Origin: Alistipes sp. | Lineage (GTDB): Bacteria; Bacteroidota; Bacteroidia; Bacteroidales; Rikenellaceae | Reading direction: 5' to 3' | Length of the DNA stretch: 58,994 bases | Assembly: GCA_017555805.1 (NCBI GenBank) | Contig: JAFZFR010000075.1 | Span: forward strand, 1 to 58,994 | Part shown: positions 17,153-25,912 of the stretch, in pieces | How positions within the stretch are numbered: position 1 is the stretch's first letter | Layout: each line of letters starts with the position of its first letter | The notes under the pieces: generated by a model | What the model was told of the DNA's origin: nothing | What the model saw: the letters and a program-made list of their open reading frames with translations, nothing else | Databases searched by the model: none | Translations under genes and position numbers: made by a program

Positions 17153-17902
17153 TTAATCTCTATAATAAATTGAAATCAAGTGGGGAGGCTGTCCACCATC
17201 ACTCCACGGCATCTTTGTCACCTTAATATCGGTCACCTGCTCAACCATAATATTCTCACAAAATGCTTTCAACGATACAAAAGGAGCGCGTGACTCAAAA
17301 CCATTAAAGAAGATTTGAATGGCGTTATCATCAATCGTAATCTTATCCGAGATTTTAATCATCGGCGAGTTATGTAGCAAGTACCACAACGACTTACCCT
17401 CATAGGCTGGATGTGACGACGCAACCTTCATCGTATAACCCGACTGATTGCTTGTCAAAACATTACCCTTGCCCTTCATCTGCTCTACACCCTCCACATC
17501 AGGCTCAAGAACAATATCACACACTGTCACCTTCTGCGCTTCGATTGCAACTCGCTGCACATACTTCTTGTAACCAGGAACACTCACCTCGAGGTCGTAT
17601 CCCGCCTCAACAGAGCCAATCGTATAAGAGCCATCCTTCTTACTCTTTGTATGGCGACAGGAAAAAGCACTACCTATAAAGATTTGAGCATCCTTAATCA
17701 CCTCGCCCGATGTGTTTTTCACAACGCCCTTAATCTGTCCCAAATCCTCCGCTCTGAATTGAAATGAAGCATTCGCCAAAGAGCCCTCAATCGGTCTTAC
17801 CTTAAATCGCTCTCCATTTGGTCCTACCATCTCATATACCTCCTGTGCATTAGTTGTTGCCATTGCACACACTGCAATCAACAACAAAGAAAATCTTTTC
17901 AT
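17153..17902 (-). CDS. Exported protein with carboxypeptidase-regulatory domain and TonB-receptor plug, no barrel
   Basis: 249 residues. Signal peptide MKRFSLLLIAVCAMATTNAQ. Residues about 55-135 form a CarboxypepD_reg-like beta-sandwich (IKGVVKNTSGEVIKDAQIFIG, DGSYTIGSVEAGYDLEVSVPGYKKY). Residues 150-249 look like the plug of a TonB-dependent receptor (SPMIKISDKITIDDN, IFFNGFESR, VTDIKVTKMP, LISIYYRD). A full receptor would continue with 500-700 residues of barrel, but a stop codon and terminator follow. No trace of a barrel frame is seen downstream, so this is either a stable plug-only protein or a decayed receptor. AT-rich compared with neighbours. -7 box TATATTTG at 17938-17931 (minus). 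Confidence 0.7.
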   Translation of the reverse strand: MKRFSLLLIAVCAMATTNAQEVYEMVGPNGERFKVRPIEGSLANASFQFRAEDLGQIKGVVKNTSGEVIKDAQIFIGSAFSCRHTKSKKDGSYTIGSVEAGYDLEVSVPGYKKYVQRVAIEAQKVTVCDIVLEPDVEGVEQMKGKGNVLTSNQSGYTMKVASSHPAYEGKSLWYLLHNSPMIKISDKITIDDNAIQIFFNGFESRAPFVSLKAFCENIMVEQVTDIKVTKMPWSDGGQPPHLISIYYRD

Positions 17903-17990
17903 ATACTGTCTGTTTTAAGGTTCACAAAACAAATATAGCATAAATATTTCATTCTTATGCAGACAATATGAAAAATCTCACACCGCAACA

Positions 17991-18020
17991 CAAAAAAAGA
18001 CTCCCTGAAAAAGGGAGTCT
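17991..18020 (-). terminator. Terminator ending the rluB transcript and its long 3' region
   Basis: Minus strand: AGACTCCC and GGGAGTCT pair around a 7-nt loop, followed by seven T residues. It lies 170 nt beyond the rluB stop. Confidence 0.85.
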
Positions 18021-18190
18021 AAAATCGTAATCTCCTAAAAAGAATCTTTCGTAAGGGGATTTTTAGGCGCTGTGAAATTTGATGGTGAAGCAATTTTTAG
18101 GCATAAGAAAATTGCACAACCACAGCATACTTGGCGTATGTGAGGATTTCACTATCAAGGACAACACCAAAATTACCCACGAAAATTCTT
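18021..18190 (-). other. Structured element in the rluB 3' region (family 2, copy 1)
   Basis: No reading frame. On the minus strand an outer pair (AAAAAGAATTTTCGT with ACGAAAGATTCTTTTT) encloses GTGAAAT/ATTTCAC. Inside are two hairpins, around CATACGCCAAGTATG and GCAATTTT...AAAATTGC. TTTTTAGG occurs three times on one strand or the other. The order of motifs GTGAAAT, TTTTTAGGC, TTGC, GAGGAT, CAACACC is shared with 49281-49395. It could be a small RNA, a regulated 3' UTR or a short mobile repeat. Confidence 0.5.
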
Positions 18191-18191
18191 T

Positions 18192-19385
18192 TTACTCGTA
18201 GCGACCGCTCTTCAGGCGCTCAACCTCCTCACGAGTGAGGAAACGCCACTGACCACGCTTGAGGTTCTTCTTGGTGATACCTGCATAATATACGCGGTCG
18301 AGTTTCTGAACAGAGTAGCCCAAGTGCTCGAACATACGACGCACGATACGGTTGCGACCCGAGTGAATCTCGATGCCCACATCCTTCTTGCTCTCGCTCA
18401 CATAAGCTACCTCATCAGCGTAAATCTCGCCATCCTCAAGGGTGATACCCTCGGTGAGCTGCTCCATATCGGCACGAGTGAGCGCCTTATCAAGTGTCAC
18501 CTGATAGATCTTCTTCTTCTCGAGCGATGGGTGTGTGAGCTGGCGTGTTACATCGCCATCGTTTGTAAAGAGGAGCAAGCCGAGTGAGTTCTTATCCAAG
18601 CGACCTACTGGGTAGATGCGCTCCGAGCAAGCACCCTTCACAAGCTCCATTACGGTCTTGTCGGCGTGTGGATCCTCCAACGATGTCACATAGCCCTTTG
18701 GCTTGTTGAGCACCAAATATACCTTCTTCTCGCCCTGCACGCGCTCGTCGTTGAACTTCACCTCATCGATTGAGCGCACCTTTGTGCCGAGCTCTGTGAC
18801 GATCTGACCATTCACTGTCACCAAACCTGCTGTGATGTAGTCATCAGCCTCACGGCGTGAGCAGAGACCCGACTGCGCGAGGAAGCGGTTGAGACGCATC
18901 TCACCAATCTGCTTTGGAGCATACTTTGGATATGAGCGTGGTGCGTCGCCATCCTTGCGGAACGAGCGCTTGCCCTTATCGCCGAATGAACGCTCTGAAC
19001 GCTCGCCACGGTCGGAATTAAACTTCTTGCCAAAACCTGCCTTTGCTGGCTTCTCGAAGCGACCCTCGCCACGATTACCCTCGAAGCGACCCTCGCCACG
19101 CATTGGCTTCTCGAAACGACGACCCTCACCGCGCGCTGGTCTCTCGAAGCGGTTGTTCTCGCTACGACCCTCACCGCGCAGACGGTTGTCAGATGAGAAA
19201 TTAGGATTGTACGATGCACGAGGTGCATCCTCTCGGCGAGAATTTCTCGCTGGGCGTCCCTCGTTGTCGGCGTCACGCTGAGGACGGGGACTACGCTCTA
19301 CGCGCTCTGACGATGTTGCACGCTGACGCTTGTCACGCGAAAAACGCGAGAGAGCCGAAGTAGAGTCCTGATTAAATTTTTTCAT
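18192..19385 (-). CDS. rluB: 23S rRNA pseudouridine synthase, RluB/RsuA family, with long Arg/Gly-rich N-terminus
   Basis: Isomerises a uridine in 23S rRNA. 397 residues. The enzyme proper is the last 240 residues: an S4 RNA-binding domain (RLNRFLAQSGLCSRREADDY, then VTVNGQIV) and the catalytic domain with GRLDKNSLGLLLFTNDG, the Asp at about 262 being the nucleophile. The first 155 residues are low-complexity, made of Arg, Gly, Glu, Phe and Ser with repeats of RGEGRFE type; they resemble eukaryotic RG/RGG tails and are probably a disordered RNA-binding extension. Such extensions are seen in other Bacteroidetes members. RluB versus RluE/F specificity not settled. Confidence 0.88.
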   Translation of the reverse strand: MKKFNQDSTSALSRFSRDKRQRATSSERVERSPRPQRDADNEGRPARNSRREDAPRASYNPNFSSDNRLRGEGRSENNRFERPARGEGRRFEKPMRGEGRFEGNRGEGRFEKPAKAGFGKKFNSDRGERSERSFGDKGKRSFRKDGDAPRSYPKYAPKQIGEMRLNRFLAQSGLCSRREADDYITAGLVTVNGQIVTELGTKVRSIDEVKFNDERVQGEKKVYLVLNKPKGYVTSLEDPHADKTVMELVKGACSERIYPVGRLDKNSLGLLLFTNDGDVTRQLTHPSLEKKKIYQVTLDKALTRADMEQLTEGITLEDGEIYADEVAYVSESKKDVGIEIHSGRNRIVRRMFEHLGYSVQKLDRVYYAGITKKNLKRGQWRFLTREEVERLKSGRYE

Positions 19386-19423
19386 ACTGTTTTATTTATC
19401 TTCTAATTTGCATTTTGCGGGTG

Positions 19424-19431
19424 CAAAGGTA
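19424..19431 (-). promoter_or_regulatory. -7 box of rluB
   Basis: TACCTTTG on the minus strand, giving a leader of about 32 nt; no clear -33 box at the usual spacing. Confidence 0.5.
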
Positions 19432-19936
19432 ATCCAAATTTTTGGAATTAGGCGACAAAAGAGCCGCCACGAAAGTTAAAAAATCGTTATCAATCAACAT
19501 TATGCCCAAATATTGCCTCGTTTGAGCAGATAGAAAAAGGGTAGCCACAACCCGAAAGTTGCACAACCCCTCATTTATTTATATGTCGGCGCATAATTCC
19601 ATCGCGCGCTTTCCGCTGGTATTTTTCGCATATTTCGCCCATCGCAGAACGCCTCACGCAAATGTCGCCCTTACAGAACTCGCCCCTCGCAGAACGCCTC
19701 ACGCAAAATACGCCGCTCGCTGAACTCGCCCCTCGCAAGATGCGCCACCCACTACTCACGCCCGAACTAGACGCCCGCAAAGGGCACAGCCCAGTCGTGA
19801 TTGCCGCCGCCCGATGGTCGCTCGATGGACTGGGCAAAGCCCGCCTCAACCTCCACCTCGATAATCTCCACTTGGGGCGCTATGTATCTACACTTCATAT
19901 CTGCCATTTCGCTAGTCATTTTCTACAAGCGTTGCT
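19432..19936. other. 500-bp region without a credible gene
   Basis: Holds the GC-rich tandem repeat at 19636-19726 and an 8-bp inverted repeat, GCCCAGTC/GACTGGGC (about 19789-19842). Short open frames on both strands consist of repeat-derived Arg/Ser/Cys peptides and are not supported. Confidence 0.5.
19636..19726 (-). repeat. 45-bp tandem duplication built from about 15-bp GGCG...TGCG units
   Basis: CGCCCATCGCAGAACGCCTC at 19636 recurs at 19681 as CGCCCCTCGCAGAACGCCTC, 45 bp later, with the following bases also conserved. Each 45-mer is itself made of degenerate 15-16-bp units starting GGCG on the minus strand. About eight units are recognisable out to 19746. Confidence 0.75.
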
Positions 19937-19979
19937 AAAAAACGAGAGGCGAAGACCTCGCCCGAGATTCTCGCCTCTC
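19937..19979 (-). terminator. Terminator of the LamG lipoprotein gene
   Basis: Minus strand: GAGAGGCGA and TCGCCTCTC pair, with an inner stem within the loop, followed by GTTTTTT. Confidence 0.85.
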
Positions 19980-19998
19980 AATATTTGGGTTTGAAATC

Positions 19999-22356
19999 CT
20001 ACTGCGCTGCGTCCAAAGCAGTGATTGTAGATTTCACCTCGTTGTAACGCTCCTTAACCTGGTTAATAGACATCACCTCGTCGTAAATGCGAGCCACTGC
20101 CACCTCTCCTACGAATGGGTGGTAAACGGTCTTGTCGGTGTAAGGCATACCACCCACAGCCAACATTGTACCCACATTTGCCGCCACTGGCGAAGCGCCC
20201 GACAATGCGTGCTTACCGTTGATGTAGAGTGTAAATACATTACTCTCGGCATCCCACACCATCACGGCGTGCTCGTAGGTATGAGTAACCTTTGTACCCC
20301 AGAGGAAGTTCTTGCGGAAGCTATTCCAGCCGAAACCTTCACCCCAGCTATTAACCTTGTTATTACCATACAAGCCCCAAGTCCAAGCCTCAGCCTCGTT
20401 AGAGTATATACCCTGATGCTGGATACCCGCAGTTGTTGTACTCATCACCTTCGACCAGAAGTCACCCTCATAAGTACCAACCTTACAGATTACCTCCATT
20501 GAGTAACCATCCTTCAAGTTGTTGAGGAAGTCGGCGTTGTTGGTGTAGTCCACAAGGTAGAAACCAGTTGGGCAAGCGTTGTTGTGCTTCTTGTCACGGA
20601 AGAAGTTAGCCACCCACTGACCACCCTTCTGCTTTGTCGAAAGGACATCCGCAGCGGCATAAGTATCGATAGTAAGGTTTGCAGTACCGACATTCTCGGC
20701 TGTGCCATCCTCCTTGAACTTTGCATCGAACAAAGGCTCGGTCAACTCCTCGTATACCTGTGAAAGACCAATCTCGTCGTAGCGAGCACGAACCTGCTCT
20801 GCCGAGAAAGCATCGTCGTAGATACGCGCCATAGCCACATTACCTGTGAACGAGTGCTCAACGATATTTACCGATGTTGGATAACCACCAATCGCAAGAC
20901 GATCACCAGCGGCAACCTTTGAGATATCGCCCAACTCCTTGATAAACTCGCCATCGATATACACCGCCACCTTGCTGTTTGCCTTATCGTAGACATACAT
21001 ATAGTGGTAGTAGCGGTTGATATATGGTGCAAAGCATACATTACCACAAGCATTGAATGGGCTGCTGTTTGAATCGTTGTCAGAATAACGCGCTGTCAAC
21101 CAACCGAAGTTATTGCTGTTGTCAACACCCTTGAGGAAGACACCAGCGGTATTGGTTGTAAATGCGTTCTGCCAAGGATTAGAGTTCTCGCGTGAGATGA
21201 TGCCGTGCTTAACGACCATCTCCATTGTAAAGCCGTTCTCGTCGGTGAGGCTCTCGCGGAATGCAGGAGCATTGCTGTAATCAACCGAGTAGAAGCTATC
21301 GGTAATCTGCGCATTGTTAGCACCGTCGCAGTTTGTGAACTTCACAACATAGCCGTAAGGATAATCCTCGTCCTGAATAGTCTCCATACCAGCACCTGGG
21401 TGAGCAATGATATCCATCAAGTACTTACCCTTGTCGGTTGCAGTACCATCGGCGTTGAACTGTGCATCAAAGAGGATGCTCTCATCAACCTCTGGGTAAA
21501 CAACCTCCAATGGGTTCATTGTCTCCACCTGGTTGCGAGTGATGGTGAACTCCTTATCGAGCGATTTAAGCATCACGCGACCCGACACATCGGTAATTCG
21601 CACATTGAAACCCTCCGCAAATGTTGTTGGAGGCACCACAAACCAGAACTCAGTTGCAGTCTCGGCAGTTGTACCCACCTTCACACCATCGCCGCAGTTA
21701 AGGATGATAGACTTACCAGTGGTAGATACCCAACTGAACTCTGGCGCTGCGTCAGGTGTCACAATGACATTAGCCTGACCCGAAATCAACTCGTCGTTGT
21801 TACCCTTGAGCTGGATGCTCTTCACATTCACATTCTCGCCATAGAGCTTCAAGCGAAGGTAACCCGCCACATTCTTGAATGACAACTCCACTGGCTCTGT
21901 CGAAATCTCGGCAGGCTTTGGGCAGATGGCAACCATCGTATTTGCGCCCTTACCAAACGAGTTCTCGGCATATTTCTGTGATGCTGGCATATCCATCGAG
22001 AGTTTACCATCGTTTACTGTCGAAGATGCCGCAGTGTAAGGATATGCTGCATAGTAGTAATCCTCGAGTTTCGCTCCCACATTGTTCGAGAGTTTAGTGA
22101 AGACCTTTGTCTCGGGGTTGTAGCCATACTTTGTCTTGTTCATACGGGTGTAGATGGCAATCTGGTCATCATCCGACCACGCCAACTCAAATCCGTTGTC
22201 GTTCTCCGAGATTGAGACACGCGAACCCGCCGCGCCCTCGAACGACGCTCTGAACATCAAATCATCGGCAAAATCACCTGGGGCAGAGACATCCTCCTTC
22301 TTGCTACAAGCAACTATCGCAAGCAGGGCAGCCATTGAGATAAATAATTTTTTCAT
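19999..22356 (-). CDS. Large surface lipoprotein: fimbrillin-like N-terminus plus two LamG-type domains
   Basis: 785 residues. Lipobox AIVAC gives Cys17. The N-terminal part (about 30-290) resembles Mfa/fimbrillin-like domains of Bacteroidales (MFRASFEGAAGSRVSISE, LAWSDDDQIAIYT, FWFVVPPTTF, then ITRNQVETMNPLEV). Then follow two related concanavalin/LamG-type halves, about 300-540 and 545-780. Each starts FDA(Q/K)F..DGTA, contains V(Y/F)T)..YI(D/N)G, then R/MLAIGG or MLAVGGMPY, and ends VA(M/V)ARIYD with a helix ERYNE/ARYDE. The duplication points to repeat-based binding of glycan or host protein. No catalytic motif seen. Transcribed alone. Confidence 0.75.
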   Translation of the reverse strand: MKKLFISMAALLAIVACSKKEDVSAPGDFADDLMFRASFEGAAGSRVSISENDNGFELAWSDDDQIAIYTRMNKTKYGYNPETKVFTKLSNNVGAKLEDYYYAAYPYTAASSTVNDGKLSMDMPASQKYAENSFGKGANTMVAICPKPAEISTEPVELSFKNVAGYLRLKLYGENVNVKSIQLKGNNDELISGQANVIVTPDAAPEFSWVSTTGKSIILNCGDGVKVGTTAETATEFWFVVPPTTFAEGFNVRITDVSGRVMLKSLDKEFTITRNQVETMNPLEVVYPEVDESILFDAQFNADGTATDKGKYLMDIIAHPGAGMETIQDEDYPYGYVVKFTNCDGANNAQITDSFYSVDYSNAPAFRESLTDENGFTMEMVVKHGIISRENSNPWQNAFTTNTAGVFLKGVDNSNNFGWLTARYSDNDSNSSPFNACGNVCFAPYINRYYHYMYVYDKANSKVAVYIDGEFIKELGDISKVAAGDRLAIGGYPTSVNIVEHSFTGNVAMARIYDDAFSAEQVRARYDEIGLSQVYEELTEPLFDAKFKEDGTAENVGTANLTIDTYAAADVLSTKQKGGQWVANFFRDKKHNNACPTGFYLVDYTNNADFLNNLKDGYSMEVICKVGTYEGDFWSKVMSTTTAGIQHQGIYSNEAEAWTWGLYGNNKVNSWGEGFGWNSFRKNFLWGTKVTHTYEHAVMVWDAESNVFTLYINGKHALSGASPVAANVGTMLAVGGMPYTDKTVYHPFVGEVAVARIYDEVMSINQVKERYNEVKSTITALDAAQ

Positions 22357-22408
22357 TTATGGTTGGTTTTAAGTTTATAATTTCCGTAAATGTATATTCA
22401 CACATTGG

Positions 22409-22439
22409 CAAATATACAAAAAACATCTCTTATCTCCAA
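22409..22439 (-). promoter_or_regulatory. Promoter of the LamG lipoprotein gene
   Basis: Minus strand: TTG at 22439-22437, 20-bp spacer, TATATTTG at 22416-22409; leader about 48 nt. Confidence 0.65.
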
Positions 22440-22543
22440 CTTTTCCCACATATATTCACCGCCTCCCGCCTAAACTTTTGCATAAATTCCAACCACAGGG
22501 CATATATCTTTTTCTCGCCCGCCCAAATATCCCATTTTATTCT

Positions 22544-22551
22544 TATCTTTG
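22544..22551 (+). promoter_or_regulatory. -7 box of the MATE gene, nearly leaderless
   Basis: TATCTTTG ends nine bases before the ATG at 22561, so the transcript should have only a few leader bases. Confidence 0.55.
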
Positions 22552-22560
22552 CCTTCGGTT

Positions 22561-23880
22561 ATGAACATCAATCGGGAGATACTACGCATCGCCATCCCCA
22601 ACATCATCTCCAACATCACCGTGCCGATTATGGGCATCGTGGGAACAATGATTGCGGGTCATCTGGGCGAGGCAGTGAGCAACATCGGCTCGCTGGCAAT
22701 CGGCGTGACCATCTTCAACTTCATCTACTGGAACTGCTCGTTCATCCGTATGGGCACAAGCGGCATCACCGCCCAGGCCTACGGCGCGGGGGATAGTCGC
22801 ACCACCACCCTGATGCTTGCCCGTTCGACTATGGTTGCGCTGGCGGTCGGCGTGCTGATGCTCCTGTTGCAACACCCCATCGGCAATGCGGCAATCAAGA
22901 TTATGAACGGCGGCGAGCAGGTTGCCGAGTACTTCTTCGCCCGCATCTGGGCCGTCCCCGCGGGCGTGCTGCTCTTTGCGCTGAACGGCTGGCTGACGGG
23001 TATGCAGAACGCCATTATCCCGATGATTGTTGCCATCGTGGTGAATGTTATCCACATCGCCTGCAGCCTCTGGTTTGCCTTCCCTCTGGGCTGGGGCATT
23101 ACGGGCATCGCCTACGCCTCGGTGGTGGCGCAATGGACTGGCGTGGCAATCACCGCCCTTATCACCTGGTGGCACTACCGCCACAAGATGGTGCGTATCT
23201 CGCTTGCAGAAGTCATCGACCTCAAAGCCCTCAAGGAGTTTTTCTCAATCAACGGCGACATTATCATCCGCACGCTCTGTATCGTGGCGACCTACACCTT
23301 CTTCACCGCCGCCTCGGCGCGTATGGATGACGAGGTGATACTCGCCGTGAACACCATTCTACTGGAGTTATTCACCCTGTTCTCATATATGACCGACGGC
23401 TTCGCCTACGCCGCCGAGGCACTCACGGGGCGTTTCATCGGCGCAAAGGATGGCGGCGCGCTACGACTCTGCGTGAAGCGTTGCATGCTCTGGAGCATTG
23501 TGGTGGGCGTGGCTTATTCGGCGCTCTACACAGGCTTCTGGCAGGAGTTGCTCGGTCTGTTTATCGAGGATGGCGCGGAGAACACCGCACTTATTTTGGA
23601 CTATGCAAGGCGTTATATTGGCTGGATAATTGCCATTCCGCTGGCGGCATCGTTGCCGTTTATGATGGATGGCGTGATGGTCGGCGCAACCCAGTCGCGC
23701 ATTATGCGTGACTCAATGCTTATCGCCACAGCGCTCTATTTCGGACTATTTTTCTCGCTCCGCCCCATGATTGGCAACAACGCCCTCTGGCTCGCCTTCA
23801 CATCGTTTATGGCTCTGCGCGGCATCCTGCAATACTTTATGTCCGCCCGCCTAAAGAGCATCTACCGCCAGGCAGAGTAA
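22561..23880 (+). CDS. MATE family exporter
   Basis: Inner-membrane antiporter of the multidrug and toxic compound extrusion family, exporting organic cations or drugs against Na+ or H+. 439 residues with twelve hydrophobic segments in two related halves. The N-terminal ILRIAIPNIISNITVPIMG and GTSGITAQAYGAGD match the DinF-like branch. I chose the ATG at 22561; the upstream TTG at 22549 overlaps the promoter. Substrate unknown. Confidence 0.9.
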   Translation: MNINREILRIAIPNIISNITVPIMGIVGTMIAGHLGEAVSNIGSLAIGVTIFNFIYWNCSFIRMGTSGITAQAYGAGDSRTTTLMLARSTMVALAVGVLMLLLQHPIGNAAIKIMNGGEQVAEYFFARIWAVPAGVLLFALNGWLTGMQNAIIPMIVAIVVNVIHIACSLWFAFPLGWGITGIAYASVVAQWTGVAITALITWWHYRHKMVRISLAEVIDLKALKEFFSINGDIIIRTLCIVATYTFFTAASARMDDEVILAVNTILLELFTLFSYMTDGFAYAAEALTGRFIGAKDGGALRLCVKRCMLWSIVVGVAYSALYTGFWQELLGLFIEDGAENTALILDYARRYIGWIIAIPLAASLPFMMDGVMVGATQSRIMRDSMLIATALYFGLFFSLRPMIGNNALWLAFTSFMALRGILQYFMSARLKSIYRQAE

Positions 23881-23912
23881 AAAAAAGCGAAAACCTCCGC
23901 AGAGATTTTCGC
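23879..23912 (-). terminator. Terminator of the BlaR1-TonB gene
   Basis: Minus strand: GCGAAAATCTC and GAGGTTTTCGC pair (one G-U) around a 4-nt loop, followed by eight T residues overlapping the MATE stop. Confidence 0.85.
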
Positions 23913-23936
23913 CTTGCCTATCTTCAAAATAATTTA

Positions 23937-25907
23937 TTACAACATAAATACAATCGGTACAGTAAATTTTACTCTCACCGCCTTACCATTCTGCATACCT
24001 GGCTCCCATTTTGGAGTGAGTTTGAACACGCGCTCAACCTCTGCCGACAGCAATTTATCAGGAGTATTCAACACCTTAAATTCACTAACCGAGCCATCCT
24101 TCTCAACTACAAACGAGAAGATTACACGACCCTTTATCCCCTTCTCTTTAGCCTCGGCGGGATACTGCAACTGCGACTGGAACCAATTACGATAGCCATT
24201 CAAATCGCCACCCTGGAAAGTTGGCATTGACTCTACCTTGATAAATGCCTCCTCTCCTATTGGCTTTGCTGATGTCGTTTGAGTCTTTACAGCTACTGGC
24301 ACACTTTCAGCTACTGTTTTATTCTTATCAACAACAATCTCATCAACTGCAACAGCCTGCTCTTCCAACTCAAAATTGACCTCAGCGCTCTTCTTTGACG
24401 AAACCTCAAAGTCCTTTTTTACGCTTTTATACCCAACGCAAGAGGCTACAAATGTATATTTACCCTCAGGCAGTTTCTTCAATGAGTAACGACCAGAAGC
24501 ATCGGAATGTGTGCCTACACCAGCACCATTAATCAACAAGATTACATCAGGAATTGGCTTCTTGGTCTTTGCATCAATCACACGACCAGACACCTCACCA
24601 AACTCTACCCAATTCAAAACAGTAATTGCTTCGTCACTCGCCTTAACCGTACTCCAAACGAATTCGCCATTCACTTCTATGTGACCAAAAGAGATTTCAA
24701 ATCTATACGCCACCTCTTTTGCTGGCTTTCGCTCTGTAATCTTTACATTAGCCAACACGCGTTTAACCTCATTAACCAAAGGTTGCATACCATCTTTTTC
24801 TCCTGGTGCAGGGGCTACTTTAACCACTACCACCTTACCATCTGGCAATACCTTTACATCAGTATAAATCAGACCCACAAGATTTTGTTTATTTTGCAAA
24901 TTCTGCAACAAATACCCGCGCAACTCACTCTTTGTCATAGGATACAGATTGTTCGACTTTGGGTTTTCATCACCATCAGCCGTTGCAATTTGCGTTTCAA
25001 CAAAATTTTCATTACCTTTGTTCTGTTCCTTTGGAACATAAATGGTTGTGGCAGTCGCAGCAAGCGAGAGCGCCACCAATGGCAGTACGAGCAACAACTT
25101 TGCTGCCGACCACCTTGAAGAAGTTTTCTTACACATCATAGTGATTCTGTTTTTAAGGTTACTGTGATTCAAGCAGTTGGCAACGGAGTGGAGTCTTGAG
25201 CCAACTGCTCTTTTTATTAATAATATTTGATAGGTCTTTACATCAATGCCCCTACGGAGTACCGCCTCATCAGCCTGATACTCATGCAGACTCTGCAATT
25301 CTCGGCGCAAAAGCCACAGCGCAGGGTTAAACCACCACACGCACAGAGCAATATCCACCGCCAGCACATCCCACGAATGGTGCAGGCGAATATGCGCCAA
25401 CTCGTGCTCAAGCACAAGGTCGAGGTTAGACTGCTCATCATCCCTATCGACCACCACGCACGAAAACCAACTGAACGGCGTCGGCAACTTTTCAACTACC
25501 GTGAGCGTCACATCATCCGCCAGAGGTCTTTGCTCGCCGCTACGCACCACGCGCCACACCGAGATTTGGCTCGTCACAAGTCTTGCGACCATCACCGCCG
25601 CGCCCAACAGAAAGAGAGCCACAACAACACCCTGAGTCACCGCCACAGCATCCACGCCCCGCTCCGCCACGACCATATCCATCGCAACATCGTCCACCAC
25701 CGCCATCTGCGGCACAGCCTCAACCTCCTTCTCAATCTTGATATGGCACAACGGCAACACCGCCGCCAGCACGACAGAGCCGAGCAACACCACGCGATTT
25801 AGTCGGTGGAGCGTCTCATAACTCATCGTCGCCTTATAGAGCAGATACAACGCAGCAAGGCACGCCGCCGACTGGCCGAGATATAGGATAAATTCCCACA
25901 TAAACAT
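23937..25907 (-). CDS. BlaR1-type M56 membrane metallopeptidase fused to a carboxypeptidase-regulatory domain and TonB C-terminus
   Basis: 656 residues. Signal-sensing membrane zinc protease that in the family cleaves a BlaI-type repressor. N-terminal membrane segments (about 3-60 and 90-110) flank the M56 domain with HELAH in VLEHELAHIRLHH (near 168-180). After a further membrane helix (about 275-295) come an extracytoplasmic linker, a CarboxypepD_reg domain (about 435-520, VSGRVIDAKTKKPIPDV, SGRYSLKKLPEGKYTF) and a TonB C-terminal domain (about 570-656, YPAEAKEKGIKGRVIFSFVV). A TonB domain suggests contact with outer-membrane receptors. It starts 5 nt after blaI. Bases 25140-25907 are clearly GC-richer than 23937-25140, marking a mosaic junction. 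Confidence 0.88.
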   Translation of the reverse strand: MFMWEFILYLGQSAACLAALYLLYKATMSYETLHRLNRVVLLGSVVLAAVLPLCHIKIEKEVEAVPQMAVVDDVAMDMVVAERGVDAVAVTQGVVVALFLLGAAVMVARLVTSQISVWRVVRSGEQRPLADDVTLTVVEKLPTPFSWFSCVVVDRDDEQSNLDLVLEHELAHIRLHHSWDVLAVDIALCVWWFNPALWLLRRELQSLHEYQADEAVLRRGIDVKTYQILLIKRAVGSRLHSVANCLNHSNLKNRITMMCKKTSSRWSAAKLLLVLPLVALSLAATATTIYVPKEQNKGNENFVETQIATADGDENPKSNNLYPMTKSELRGYLLQNLQNKQNLVGLIYTDVKVLPDGKVVVVKVAPAPGEKDGMQPLVNEVKRVLANVKITERKPAKEVAYRFEISFGHIEVNGEFVWSTVKASDEAITVLNWVEFGEVSGRVIDAKTKKPIPDVILLINGAGVGTHSDASGRYSLKKLPEGKYTFVASCVGYKSVKKDFEVSSKKSAEVNFELEEQAVAVDEIVVDKNKTVAESVPVAVKTQTTSAKPIGEEAFIKVESMPTFQGGDLNGYRNWFQSQLQYPAEAKEKGIKGRVIFSFVVEKDGSVSEFKVLNTPDKLLSAEVERVFKLTPKWEPGMQNGKAVRVKFTVPIVFML

Positions 25908-25912
25908 TCGTT

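Noticed and set aside
19636..19746. Possible CRISPR array
   Set aside because: Units are adjacent and degenerate, with no spacers and no cas genes.
19571..19994. Open frames on both strands (92 and 110 codons) in the rluB-LamG gap
   Set aside because: They are made of translated GC-rich repeats, lack promoters and have no protein-like pattern.
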